64,000 nucleotides of DNA from Gaeumannomyces sp. JS-464 (Eukaryota > Ascomycota > Sordariomycetes > Magnaporthales > Magnaporthaceae). Where the stretch lies: assembly GCA_002197995.1 (NCBI GenBank), contig NGZR01000003.1, forward strand, positions 5,084,001 through 5,148,000, read 5' to 3'. The notes beneath the pieces were generated by a model. The model made no database searches. It saw only the letters and a program-made list of their open reading frames with translations, and was not told where the DNA came from. A program made the position numbers and the translations under genes. Shown in pieces: positions 52,801-64,000 of this stretch. The first letter of the stretch is position 1. Every line of letters begins with the position of its first letter.

Positions 52801-53698
52801 TGTTAAATAAAGTTATTATTAAAAATCGGTGTTTTTTGCTTTTTATTAGCGAATTACGAAATAAGCTCGGTAAAGCTTAATATTTTACGGCTTTAAATTT
52901 ACGAAAAGCTTATAGCTTAATACGAATTAAAAAACGCTAAAAATGGCTTACGGCTTTTAAAAAAAATTAAATACTACGAATTTTTAGTAATAATTTTCGG
53001 GCTTATTAATATATTAATTACGTTTTAAAAGATAATTAATTACGTTTTGCGCGAATATTTTAACGTTTTTATTTTCGCGTATTTGGACGATATTTTAATT
53101 TTTTCGAAAACGATAAAAAAGCATAAGCAATACGTATATAAAATGCTTTAAAAGTTGTTAAACGCAAAGCTTTTCGTTAAATTAAAAAAGCGCGAATAGC
53201 ATTTGTAAAAAGTCGCTTTTTTAAAATTCGTAATTATATTTGAACAAATTTGTATAAATTTTAAAAAGATCGAGGAAGTTAAAAAATGGCTTATATTTAA
53301 AAACGTTACGAAAATACGATGGTTTTTAAGGTTTTTAAACTTTTATAAACGGTTTATCCGTAATTATAGCAAAATCGCTATATTATTTACAAATTTTACT
53401 AAAAATAACCACTACTTTTATTAGAAAAAGCAAAAATAAAAAGCTTTCGAATAATTACGAAACGCCGTATTAAAAAAACCAATATTAGCATTTTTAAATT
53501 TAAAAAAACCTTTTAAAGTTAAAACCGACGTATCGGATTACGCGATTAGCGGCTAATTCGAATAGCGAAACGATTAAAACCGGTTGCATTTTTACGCGTT
53601 TTTTTCGCAAAAATTAAATAAATTTAAATTAAATTACCAATTTATTTAAGCATTTAAAAAATGGCGACCGTGCTTTTATAAAATAAAGCATTAAATTA

Positions 53699-54128
53699 AC
53701 GTGGTTTACAAGCGAGTGGGCCAAACAAGCGAGTGGGCCACGACGAAATCCCATATTAAACGCGTTTTTCGATACCCTTGCTAACTCGGCCAATTTAAGC
53801 CCAAATTTAACCAAGTTTAGGCAGGTTATATTTTATTAAATAGGAAATCTAATTTAATTTTCTTAGATTTTTATTATTACCTTTTTAAGGTTAGTTCGTA
53901 GCACTGTGTAATACACTGTGCATAATATGCAACTAACCGTAAACGGGTAATAAGAAAAATCTAAGAAAATTAAATTAAATTTCCTATTTAATTAAATATA
54001 ACCTGCCTAAATTTGGTTAAATTTAGGCTTAAATTGGCCGAGTTAGCAAGGGTATCGAAAAACGCGTTTAATATGGGATTTCGTCGTGGCCCACTCGCTT
54101 GTTTGGCCCACTCGCTTGTGAACCACGT
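53699..54128. mobile_element. Fold-back element, 430 bp, TA-flanked palindrome
   Basis: Ends ACGTGGTTTACAAGCGAGTG and the inverse; subterminal tandem GCGAGTGGGCCA units. The arms match those of 25,627-26,056 (AACTCGGCCAATTTAAGCCC) and meet near 53,913. It interrupts the RNase H region of element B; the flanks rejoin over one TA to match Gypsy-1 near 16,880. Confidence 0.85.
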
Positions 54129-54571
54129 TATAATATACGAATTATAAAAACCTAACGCATTTTATTATAAGTAAAAACCTAAATAAGCGATAAATTCGTT
54201 AAAACGAGTTTTTGCAAAACTATAATATCCGGATCGAATACCGGAAAAAGTTGGAAAACGGCCGGGCGGACGTTTTAAACCGACGATTAAATTATTAAAT
54301 TATAATACTTAAAAAAATACAAGTAATTTTAGCGGAAAAACCAAACGGATTTTTAGTTTCGGTATAAAAGATATTTGTTAAACGGTTTAGTAAAGAAAAG
54401 TTTAAACTCCAAAAAAAATTTAACAAATTTATAACCAGCTGCTATACGACTATTAAAACGTAAAAAAAACGTGGAAACGGTTGTAATAATATTACAAATT
54501 TGTAAAAACTCGAGCCGAAATACAAAACGTAATAAAAAATTGCGAAAATTATATTAAACACAAAGCTAATA

Positions 54572-54999
54572 ACGTGGTTTATCAAAGTGTGGCACACATT
54601 AGCTCGTGCTACACTTCGAAATCCTATATTAAACGCGATTTTCGACACCTTTGCTAACTCGGCCGATTTAAGCCCAAATTTAACCATATTTTAACAAATT
54701 ATATTTAACTTCGTAATAAATATAATTTAATTTTCATAGATTTTTATCATTACCCTTTTAGGGTTAGTTGCATATTTTACACCGTATATTACACAGTGTT
54801 TTAAAAACCTTAAAAGGGCAATAATAAAAATCTAAGAAAATTAAATTAAGTTTACTACGACGTTAAATATAACCTGTTAAAATATGGTTAAATTTGGGCT
54901 TAAATTGGCCGAGTTAGCAAGGGTGTTAAAAATCGCGTTTAATATGGGATTTCAAAGTGTAGCACGAGTTAATGTGTGGCACGCATTAATAAACCACGT
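54572..54999. mobile_element. Fold-back element, 428 bp, TA-flanked palindrome
   Basis: Ends ACGTGGTTTATCAAAGTGTG and AAACCACGT; subterminal GCACACATTAGCTCGTGC. Same arms as the other copies, meeting near 54,785. It interrupts the integrase region of element B. Confidence 0.85.
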
Positions 55000-55689
55000 T
55001 AAGCATAAGCCGTATAAATTATTACAACTTTTGCTAATACCGGACGAAATATAGCACAAAGTTATTATAAATTTTGATATTAAACTTTTTTAATTTAAAA
55101 AACTGATAACGAAAGCGAAGTATGATAATATACTGGTAATAATAAATAAGTTTACCAAATATGCTTGGTTTTTACCGTATGAAAAAAGCAGTAACGTTAT
55201 TAAGTTAGCGTACGTTTTTATTAAGCACGTAATAGTGAAATACGGCACGCCGGACCGTTTAATTACGGATAAAAATAAACTGTTTATAAGCAAATTTTGA
55301 AAAAGTCTTACAACTTTGCTAAAAGCAAAACACTTTTTATTTACAGCTTACCACCTTTAAATAAATAGATAAATAAAGCGGATAAACCAAACTATAAAGC
55401 AATATTTACGTTATTACGTTAATTATAAACAAAACAATTAAATATAATTACTTTTTATAACTTAATTCGCTTATAACAGTTTAATTTATAAAAGCATAAA
55501 ATTATACCGTTTTATACGAATTACGGGTTTACGTTTACAGCGTATAAGAATTTAAAACAGGAAAACATATTTTAACAACGAAAATACAAGTAACGGAATT
55601 TACCAAATTGCATAAACACTTTTAAGCAAAGTTAAAAAAAACTGCAACACCGCATAACCATTTAAACAAACAAAAAAAAATCGAAAAAC

Positions 55690-55869
55690 TATCACAGTGC
55701 AACACCTAAATGCTAGGAAAAAAGCTTGTTATTACGCGAAAAGGGAAAAGAAAAAACTCCTATTTATTTAATAGCGGAAGGCCGTATATATACAAGCTAA
55801 GTGGTAGCTAAAAATCGCTCCGTAACATTAGGTAATGGCTGGGTGGTAGCTGGGGATCGCTCCGTAACA
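55690..55869 (-). repeat. Element C 3' LTR (180 bp)
   Basis: TATCACAGTGCAACACC to CTCCGTAACA; preceded by AAAAC. Confidence 0.88.
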
Positions 55870-58150
55870 ATACCCCTGCTTAAACCCGCAATTATCCTTA
55901 ATTGCAAATTAAGGTTGGTATTCGTATGTTATTTTGCTAGCGGGTAATTGTTAAATCGTTATTAAGCTGCCGTAATTTTGCTAATAGTCCCGTGCTTTCG
56001 TGTGTGCCCCGCGTTATCGGGGCGCGGTATGCTCGTGCGCGTTATGCCCGTTTCGTTACCCCTTTTCACCTTCGTTTTACCACCCGTTAGGTCGCTTTTT
56101 CCTTTTTTATTGCGGCGCCGCGCGCGCGGCGTAGTTATTTCGCTAGTTTTTTGTTTTTTTGTCCGGCGTTAACGCGTCGCTTCGCTCGTGTTCCATTTGC
56201 TTTTTTTTGGCCTTTTCTTTTTTTTCGCCGTTTTTTAGCAACGTACCGCGATATTTTATAATATTATAACTTTTTATGTTTAAAAAACATCGTCGCGTTA
56301 TCGCCCCGCTTTGTTTCCGCCGTTTTTTATCCTTTTTTTCACTTGTTTTACGACATTTCCCGCTTTTTTATTTCGAAATTTCGCGTTTCGCCGGTTTTCC
56401 GCCGTCGTTGTAATAGCGCTAATTTACTTTCGTTCCGGCGATGTCGTTAATCGTGCTACGGTTTTTACCGTTCGCATTTGCATTTATTGCTTGCGCACCG
56501 CGCTTTAGCGTATAAAGCTTTTAATTGTCGCTCGCGCTTTGCCGTTATTTAACCAAATGTTCGTTGCTATTTAATTTTCGTGCTATTTCGGTAATAGTCG
56601 TCGTTTTAACTAGCAATCGGACTTATGCGATTAGTGTAACGATTGTATAAGCCTTGCAATGGCGTAAATGTTTCCCCGTTTTATTTTCGCTTATCGCTTA
56701 CTAATTGGTCGTTATTTAGCCGTCGGCGTTTTTTTAGCGATTTTAATAACTTCGTCGCTTTTTAAGCTTTTAGCGAGTCGTTTTTTTCGTCGTGCCTTTT
56801 TTATAACGTGGAGTTTAACCAATGGGAGGCTAGCGAGCACGTGGATAACAACGCTTCGTAGCAAATCGACCCGGCCGATTACCCGCTATTCGAGTTGCAG
56901 TTTATCCAAACCGTTTTTATATCGATATATAAGCTTTTTAATGGCTTTATTCACGCGAACATGCAAAATAACAAACAGCGCGGCGCTGGAGGCTTAAAAA
57001 AAAAGTCGCAATGTAAATATAACGCCGGTTATTTACTGTTTAATTGTTATTGCTAACCGCTTATCCGTTTATAATAAAAGCGTATCGAGCGTAAGCTAGC
57101 AGCCGCGCGTACCGAAGCTTAAAAGCTGGTAAACTTTTTTATTACGCTGGGAAATCGCTAAAAGCTCCGTTAAAAATGTATGTTTTTGCGCTAAATAAGC
57201 GCGTTATTATCGTAAACGCGACGTTATTTTATCGGATTAACCGTAAGCTAACGTCGTGTTTATGCAGCTTTCGCATTCGTAATACCGATAACGGGAGTCG
57301 CATTTGGGGCTTTTACGCGTTGTTAGTTCGTTAAATTGCATTATCGGCCGCTTTGTTAACTGGTAAAAGGAAAACGTACGTCGTTTCCCTATTTACGCGC
57401 GAGCGGTTGTTCGTTATCGCCGTATTCGGCGCGGCTTTCGTTATTAAGTTATAAGTAACTATTGCGACCATATTATTAAGTATTACAATAAAGAAATCCG
57501 GAGTTTAATTACTAGTTTCCCGCTTATATATCGTTAAAAGCTTTAAAATAAGGGCGTGGTTTATAATCTTTTCGTTAAACTTAAAACGGAGTTTAACGTT
57601 TTTATATCGAACTCGAAAAGCGACGCTAGCGATTAAACGTCGTTTAACGGTTTTTCCGATAATAATAGTAATAATAATGGCAATAATAGTGCTAAAAGTG
57701 GTAATAATAGTAATTCGCCGCTTTTAAGCGGTAATAACGATATTGGTTTTTAAATAGGTAACTTGGATAATAATAGTAACGTTGTTAATATAAGTTAAAG
57801 CGTAAAGTAATTTTAGCGTTGTTATATTGTAATAATGGTTTTGCGTTTTAATATCGTTTTTATTCCGCCGGCCTTTTGCATTTTGGGCTTTTTTCGTGCG
57901 GTTATACGATAAAAATTAAATACCAAATCGCGTTATTTTCGTGGTTGTTATCCGTTTTGCTACTATTATCACTTCGGTTTTCCGCGTGGTTTTCGGGGTG
58001 GCGTTTCCTGCCTAACGCGTTGCGCGAAGCCGGCTGTTCGCTAAGCTTATGCTACTTTTATTACGGGGGGTCGCCATTATATCGGGGGGCTTGGCTTGCC
58101 CGGGTAGCGTTTATAAAAATCTTATATTTTTTCGTCCGCCTTTTTTAAAA
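55870..58150 (+). other. Element C 3' region, possible antisense ORF remnant
   Basis: Plus-strand frames look more protein-like than minus ones. For example, near 57,085 a frame reads ERKLAAARTEA then KLVNFFITLGNR (charged helical), reminiscent of the coiled-coil part of the antisense ORFs in Gypsy-1 and -2. AAT/AGT microsatellite-like repeats lie at about 57,660-57,730. The match is weak and not aligned. Confidence 0.25.
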
Positions 58151-58199
58151 ACCGTGCTAATTTCCACGTAGGTTTATACGGCGCAGCCCATGTTACTTT

Positions 58200-61100
58200 A
58201 TATTTTAATATTTCGAATATCCTTTTAAAATTTAAAATCGCGTTAAAATGCCATTTTTTTGCTGGGTTTTCGTCGTTTTAGTTTGGATGTTCCGTTAATA
58301 CTACGCTATCCGCCCGCCCCGCGTACTGCCAGTTTATTTGCTTTTATCCTAATAAGCCCGGTTTTTCCTTTGCTATTAGCGATATGTAAAAAACAAAAAA
58401 AATTGTATTTCGCCGGCAAATCGATAGTAAAGGCGCGTGGATACACCTTAGTTACGTAAAACGGTCCCACCCATTTGTCGCTAAATTTCGGCGTAAAGCG
58501 GGATATCGCTATATACTTCGTATTTACTTAAACTAAATCGCTTATTTTAAATGTTTTTGCGTTTTAGCGATAGCGGTTCGCTGCTTTCTCGTAACGTTTT
58601 TTAAATGCCTTCGTTAATGTTTTAACGAACTTAAAAACTTTTTCGATACGGTTTATAACGGTAATAGCGTTATAAATTTCACGTTAAATCGCCGGTATTC
58701 CGCTTTCGTTTTGCTTCGATTTTGGCTTTATGCCCATATATGGGTGCCATTTGTAATTGGCGAAAAATGGTGTAACGTATGTAATTTTTAACACCTGGTT
58801 ATTACTGCGAATTTTCCTAAAAACAGCTAATTAACCTAATTGTTTTAGTAAAATAAGCAAAATGTTCGAAGGTATTATTCCATATACGCGTTAACTATTT
58901 CGGTTTATCCGTCGGATTTTAAATAATGCGATTATAATATGCGAAGGGTAACGCTAAAACGTTGCGACAATTTTTTCCAAAATGCCGAAACGAACTCCGT
59001 GCTTTTATTAAAAACAATGGTATTTAGTATGCCGTAGTAGCGATATACTAACGTAACGAAAGCGTTAGCGAGGCAGCCCGCATTCGTTATACTAATTGGG
59101 ATATAATGTTTTATTTTCGTTACACGGTCCACTATTACCAAAACGTTTTCGTATTCGATCCCGTTCCGCTCGCATTTCGGCAATAGCCTAACGAAATCCA
59201 TCGAAATGTCCGTCCATAGCCGAAATAGTACTAGCAACGGTTTTAATAATCCGTTTAGCGAACTTTTTCCTCCTTTTACCATTTTGCATAAGTAATAACC
59301 TCGAACAAAAATGCTAACGTTTCGCTATAAACCTAGCTACGTATAAATTCTTTATATAAGGTTATATGTTTTCGTTTTACCAGGATGCTTTTTTAGCAGT
59401 AGGCTATATATTCGGTATAGGATTTGCAATTTTAAAACGTCGTTAAACGGGATTTATAATTGGTTTTCAATATAAACACGCCCGCGAATTGCCAAACAAT
59501 TGGCTTTAGCAATTTTATATTTCCGAACGAAATGCGGGAATTGTTTAGCTATTAAGCCTTGCAATATTTCCAATATCGCTTAAATTATTTCGCATTTCCC
59601 GTAGGTATTATCGATTAGCGTGTTAATGGGTTTTAATATATCCAACCAGTAAAGTGCTATATGTTATAAAAATGTCGGTATACCGTCGTTTTACTAATGC
59701 TTTAGTTGTTAAACATTTTTTAAAAGTAACGTTTTTTAGCGCAATGCGATCCTATCGTTTGTTATATCGCGTATATCCGCTAATCGGACGCCCGGTAATT
59801 AGGAAAATGCGTTTAGCATAACTGTTAATTTTCCTGGTTTGTAAATAATTTGGAACTTAAAATCGCTAAAAAATTTTAACCACCGGATTTATCGCTAGTT
59901 TAAAAGTTTAATAATTGCGAAATATTGGAGGTTTTTGTAGTTTAACTAAACTTCCATTAGTTATTCGGTGCTTTAAAGCTCGAAGCGCTATTTTTTAAAA
60001 GCTTTAATTATAGCTAGAAGTTTTTTATTATAAATTTCGTAATTACATTTCGTTAGCGAGTGTTTAAACGAAAAAAAGGCAACCGGGCGTCGGGCCCCGT
60101 TATCGTTTTTTTACGATAAAACTCCGCTAAACGCCTAATCGAAAACGCCCGTTTTTATAATAGTTCGTTTACCGGGGTTATAAAAAGCTAAAATAATCGT
60201 GGTCGAAAAAAAGTCTTTTAATTGTCGAAATGCCGTTAAAGCTTTAGCTGTAAGTAAACCCGGCCAACTTTTTCGCTTATTAATGCTGTTAAAAGTTGCG
60301 CGATAATTAAAAAGCCTTTAATAAATCGTTAGTAAAAGTTAGCGAACCCGACGAAACGTTAAAGGTTTTTTAGCGAATATAATTCCTGCCATTTTTTAAT
60401 CGCCCGTATTTTGTTTTCGTTTATGCGTATCCCCGTTATTATAATAACCAGGCCGAAGTATTTTGTTTTTTATACGCCGAACTCGCATTTTTTAATGTCG
60501 ATAGTAAAGCCGGCGTTCGCGAATTTTATATTATATCCCTAATATATCGCCGGTATTTCGCCCGCGTTTAGCTATAAATAAGCACGTCGTTTAAATAAGC
60601 GGTGGCGAATTTATCCAAAACATCGCCTAACGTATAGTTAATATAATGTTAAAATAAGTTTAAGGCTTTTGTTATACCGAAGTTGGCGATAAGGCATTCG
60701 AAAAGGCCGAACCTGGTAATAAACGCTGTTTTCCATTCATTTCCCGGGGCGATTCGTAAGCGGTTAAATGCCGCAATAATGTCCAGCTTAAAAAACCATT
60801 TCGCTTTAAACAGCGCGTTAAAAGTTTTTTTAATAAGCGGGATAAGGTACCGGTTTTTCACGGTAACGTTATTTAATCCTTTGTAATCGACATAAACCCG
60901 TACTTTTCCACCGGGTTTTCGCGCGAAAAGTACTAGCGTCGTGGCGAAAAATTAGCTCGGGCGAATAAAACTTTTATTTAAATGCTTATCCAAATATTTG
61001 CAAACCACGCGTAATTCCCCTAATAATATGGCTTTATAATGGCTATATAATAGCGTTTGGCCAGCAAACAGCTCGATTTTATAATTAAACGGCTGGTAAA

Positions 61101-63500
61101 ATAATAAAGTGTTTGCGTTTTTTAGCAAAAAGCATTTAACTATATCCCTTAGCTCGGCGGGGAGCTTATCCAAAAATTTTTGCATTATTACCAGTAGCTT
61201 TCTTTTTAAATATTTTTTAATATTTTCGTCGGAAACTCGTTAAAAATACGGTGCTTTGTTAATCCAATTTCGAAAGGTTTAAAAGTATAATGGTAGTTTA
61301 ATAACGTCGGGTATGTTATTTAAAGTTAAAATGGATCGCAAAAAGGCAGTTAGCGTTTCGTCGGCGATTTCGTCGGAGCTTCGCGTGTTTTTTAAACGCT
61401 TAGTTATCGTTTTGGCAATAAATTTTCCTAATATAGTTCGTTCGGTTTATACGCCTGGTTATTTGCAAAAAGTAAGAAAATTAATAGCGCTAAATATCCG
61501 TATTTCCAATTTTAATATAACGTATTAGGTTTTCGCTATCGTTTTACCGTCGATTGCTAATATGCTTGCTTTTTAATTAATAGCGGGGTTATAATGTTTA
61601 AGTTAAAAAAAGCCGAAAATAACATTAAGGCCGTTTAAAAGCTAATAATATATTGCTAATATTTCCGTTTTATCGGCGAAGTAATATCGTGTTTTAACGT
61701 ATTCGGTAATGTACTTTACGATATTCCCGTTTGCGAAACGGAGTGGTTTTAATCGCGGTAAAGGTTAACGTAAAAGCTAATGTTTATGCGCGAAAAAGTT
61801 ATTAATAAACGCTTATAATAAACATCCCGTATCGATTAACGATCGGGATGGGATGGCTTTCGTATTACTAAAGCGTAAATATATAAAAAAGGAAAAAGTT
61901 ATATTAGGGCTTATAAAGCTAAAAAAAACTCCTTTTATATTTGTTTAAAATGGCTACCTTCGAATGCTTCGCGTGCGTTTTAACGCAAACTTACTTTTTT
62001 TCCGCCGGTATTTCGCTGGTTTTCGCAAAGGATGCGCGGGATATATGTCTTTTTTTTTCGTAATAAAAATAAAGGTTTTGAGCTATACGCCGGTTCCTTT
62101 TTGCTAACGTAATAAAAGGGCGGCTTTTAATGCTAACCTTGCTAAAGTTTATAAGGTCGCTATTATGCGCCGTATCCTACTGCGAACCCGGGCGGTTTTA
62201 AAGCGTTTAATTGTAATTCCGCTAGCGATAAGCATAATCGGCGATATTGTTAAACAAATCGCGGAATAATGCCACCCATTTGTTAAATGCGTTAAAAGCT
62301 GGTCGTAATAATAGGAGGATAAAGCGAAACAGCCCGCTAAATTCGCTGTTAACTTTTTTTTTTAAGGCTTTTACCAATTATGCATTAGTTATGTCGCATA
62401 AATCGGCGAAACGGTGGAATTTGTTAATAAAATTTCCGAAAAAGCTTTTTCCTTATCTAAAGCTGGCGAAATTCCGTCGGGCCGCTTATACCGCGTCGGC
62501 CGTAATATATACCGGGTTAAAAGTGCGAAACAGGTTAACGATGGTATGGATTTGTTTAGGCGACGGGTTATCGTCGGTAAGCATCCTGCTTTTAACCAGG
62601 CTATACGCTTGTCCCGCGAGGAACTGCCCGGCGTATAACACCCTTTTTTCGTTTTTTAGGAACGCTAATCCGTTTAGCGCGAACTTAGTTTGCAATTAAG
62701 CTTTCCAAAACTCGTAAGCCTTTTATTATGCTTCGAATAAAAGTTGCTTTTTTGCGAACGTTAAAAGGTTATAAGCTTTAAATCGAAAAGCCGCCGTTTC
62801 CCCGGTGGTTAATAAAAGGGCGCTGGTTAATGGGAAATTAGCGTTAGGTATAAATGTGGGTGCTTTACTAGTGGTTGGTATATGCGTTTTTAAGCTAAAA
62901 AGGTCCTCGTAACGGGTCGACCTTCGGTGGCCAAATCCCCGCCTTTATTCTTATTATACTTCGAGGATTATAATCTTATCCCGCGCTTTTTAAAACCGGG
63001 CTATTACCGCTTTTTCCAACGCGTTCGCTTCCCGCTTATTTTCTTCCAATTTAGCGCTTTTAACCATTTTTCGTTTTATATCGGCTAGTGCGGTTTAATG
63101 CGCTATTAATATTTGGTTTAGGCTGTTTTTAGTAGCAGCATTAGTAGTAAGCAAATTATTTACGCCGTTGTTTAATCCTAACAAAATAGCGTTTATTTGG
63201 TCCATCGCCTATTTGGAACTACTAATAACGCCGATAAAGGCTGTTATACTCGCTCCTTTTGCCTTTCGAATTAGGGTTATTAAAGTAAAAAACTCGGCGA
63301 AAAATTCGCCAAAGCTCCGCTCGCTTTGTGGTGCGGCTTTGCTGCTTAAGGCTTTGTTCGTTATGTGGGTGGCTTTTAATCGTCCTAAAAGTTTTAATGG
63401 GTGGTTATCGGTTCGCCGTCGGTTTTTTGGTAATGTTTCGTGGTTTTGTTTATGGTTCCGTGGTATATTACGTCCTGGTCCTGGCAAAAAGCGGTCGGCT
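58200..63500 (-). pseudogene. Element C gag-pol remnant
   Basis: See the element entry for domains. Several frames of 70-116 codons remain open, which is longer than in the other Gypsy copies, but the RT catalytic motif has lost one Asp (YLND) and the frames are broken by TAG/TAA. Confidence 0.75.
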
Positions 63501-63532
63501 TCGACCGGTTTTTGGAAAATGGCGCAACAAAC

Positions 63533-63712
63533 TATTACAGTGCAACATTTAAATGCTAGGAAAAAAGCTTGTTATTGCGCAAAAAGGGAAAGGAAAAAAC
63601 TCCTATTTATTTAATAGCAAAAGGCCGTATATATATAAGCTAGGTGGTAGTTGGGGATCGTTCCGTAACATTAGGTAGTGGCTGGGTGGTGGCTGGGGAT
63701 CGCTTTGTAATA
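63533..63712 (-). repeat. Element C 5' LTR (180 bp)
   Basis: TATTACAGTGCAACATTT to CGCTTTGTAATA; followed by AAAAC. It differs from the other LTR by transitions only where I compared them. Confidence 0.88.
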
Positions 63713-64000
63713 AAAACCGACTTTTAAAAAGGGAAATAACGTTTATCTTTTTCGATAAAATATTAAAACAAAACGATTAAACGATAAGCTAAATTACAAA
63801 AAACTAAAATTGTTTAAAATATTAAAAAAAGTTTCGAATATAAATTACAAATTCCGGTTACTATTAATTATAAAATCCCACCCGGTTTTTTATATTTCCC
63901 TATCCGAATTAGCGCTACCGGGCTTTAAAAGCGACAAATTAATAAAAGTCGATTTAAAATAAAAATACAAAGTTAAAGAAATTTTAAATTATAAGCTAAA

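Larger units (their letters stand above)
49820..55689 (+). pseudogene. Gypsy element B gag-pol remnant
   Basis: Plus-strand reading restores a typical gag-protease-RT-RNaseH-integrase order (see element entry). Although the RT YLDD motif is intact, stops (TAA from CAA/CAG/TGG codons) occur every few dozen codons, so no polyprotein can be made. The integrase core (about 55,120-55,300) parallels DKLTKYA...IKHVI...YGTPDRLITDKN of Gypsy-1. Confidence 0.7.
55690..63712 (-). mobile_element. Gypsy element C (8,023 bp, minus strand), inserted in element B
   Basis: 180-bp LTRs at 55,690-55,869 and 63,533-63,712 are flanked by a perfect 5-bp duplication AAAAC. On the minus strand, from right to left: gag (about 62,400-63,490; KFALNGLAFLKNEKRVLYAG), a pre-RT spacer KFLDKLPAELRDIVKCFLLK (60,952-61,185), RT (60,649-60,861, KWFFKLDIIAAFNRLRIAPG), RT active site YLND at 60,586-60,597, and integrase (58,932-59,282, RLWTDISMDFVRLLPKCERN, ENVLVIVDRVTKIKHYIPIS). 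The region 55,870-58,150 next to the 3' LTR carries no sense-strand pol and may hold another antisense module. This family differs from Gypsy-1/2/A/B, with shorter LTRs and longer readable frames, and seems the youngest insertion of this block. Confidence 0.88.
49409..64000 (+). mobile_element. Gypsy element B (plus strand), carries two fold-back elements and element C, runs off the window
   Basis: 5' LTR 49,409-49,819. Gag about 49,900-50,890 with zinc knuckle KCFKCG, stop, TGHIKANC near 50,790 (Gln codon CAA to TAA). Protease about 51,100-51,700; RT about 52,700-53,150 with an intact active site AYLDDILIFS (YLDD at 53,080-53,091); RNase H about 53,300-54,300, split by the fold-back element at 53,699. 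Integrase about 54,400-55,600, split by the fold-back at 54,572. The chromodomain region is cut at 55,690 by element C and resumes at 63,713 (FLPRF-like SHPVFYISL stretch at about 63,870-63,900). The 3' LTR is beyond the window. Confidence 0.82.

Noticed and set aside
53629..53814. Recurring short minus-strand frame MVKFGLK...ELARVSK
   Set aside because: It appears in every arm of the fold-back elements, including inverted arms. It comes from conserved palindrome arms and not from a gene.
55978..56508. Hydrophobic plus-strand frames (for example 55,978-56,172)
   Set aside because: Phe/Leu/Val-rich translation is expected from T-rich RIP sequence. No start, motif or membrane-protein pattern is conserved.
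57660..57730. AAT/AGT-rich tract looked at as a possible CRISPR-like or satellite array
   Set aside because: It is an imperfect trinucleotide run without regular spacers, and CRISPR is not expected in a fungus.
62247..62699. 150-codon plus-strand frame within element C
   Set aside because: The minus-strand frame at the same place gives a recognisable gag segment; the plus frame is its shadow.

Overview
The window looks like part of a filamentous ascomycete (Pezizomycotina) chromosome. The reasons are short introns with GTAAGT-like donors and CTAAC/CTGAC branch sites, fungal-only gene families (PTH11-like receptor, HET-domain, NACHT-WD40 and UstYa/DUF3328 proteins, an ascomycete class II-type peroxidase), and a sharp two-compartment composition. 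GC-rich blocks (about 1-11,340 and 31,000-44,500) alternate with very AT-rich blocks (about 11,340-30,900 and 44,500-64,000). In the AT-rich blocks every transposon reading frame is full of TAA/TAG stops and C-to-T/G-to-A changes, as expected from repeat-induced point mutation (RIP).

The left GC-rich block (1-11,340) is a gene graveyard: an unrecognised secreted-protein relic, an APH-type phosphotransferase pseudogene, a cysteine-rich single-pass membrane protein with one frameshift, an alcohol dehydrogenase fragment, a HET-domain pseudogene, and a class II-type heme peroxidase cut in two by a 1,727-bp gag-only Copia-type LTR element. That element has 147-bp LTRs, a GGTTC target duplication and a leader full of micro-hairpins.

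The first AT-rich block (11,340-31,108) is a nest of transposons. LTR remnants of one Gypsy family lie at its two ends. Inside are a Fot1/pogo-like DNA transposon (12,545-21,843) that was itself split by a Gypsy element (13,857-21,291), and a second Gypsy element (21,894-29,953) that carries palindromic fold-back elements and a 45-bp terminal remnant. Both full Gypsy elements are coded on the minus strand. In each, the zone between integrase and 3' LTR holds a plus-strand (antisense) cysteine-rich/coiled-coil ORF followed by a tRNA-like sequence.

The second GC-rich block (31,109-44,500) has a Harbinger-like MITE, an apparently intact PTH11-like receptor gene and an apparently intact 700-residue membrane protein gene. 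It also has relics of a C48 protease, a NACHT-WD40 protein, a dienelactone hydrolase, a UstYa-like oxidase and a short-chain dehydrogenase.

The last block (44,500-64,000) repeats the nesting pattern on the other strand: a Tc1-like relic, a Gypsy element (A) cut by a second Fot1-like copy, another Gypsy element (B) cut by two fold-back elements and by an opposite-strand Gypsy element (C, 55,690-63,712). Element B resumes at 63,713 and runs off the window. Several insertions are confirmed by an 'empty site' in another copy within the same window.

The genes do not form one working pathway. The biology of the window is the interaction of transposons, RIP and gene decay. All family names come from reading translations by eye; no database search was run.
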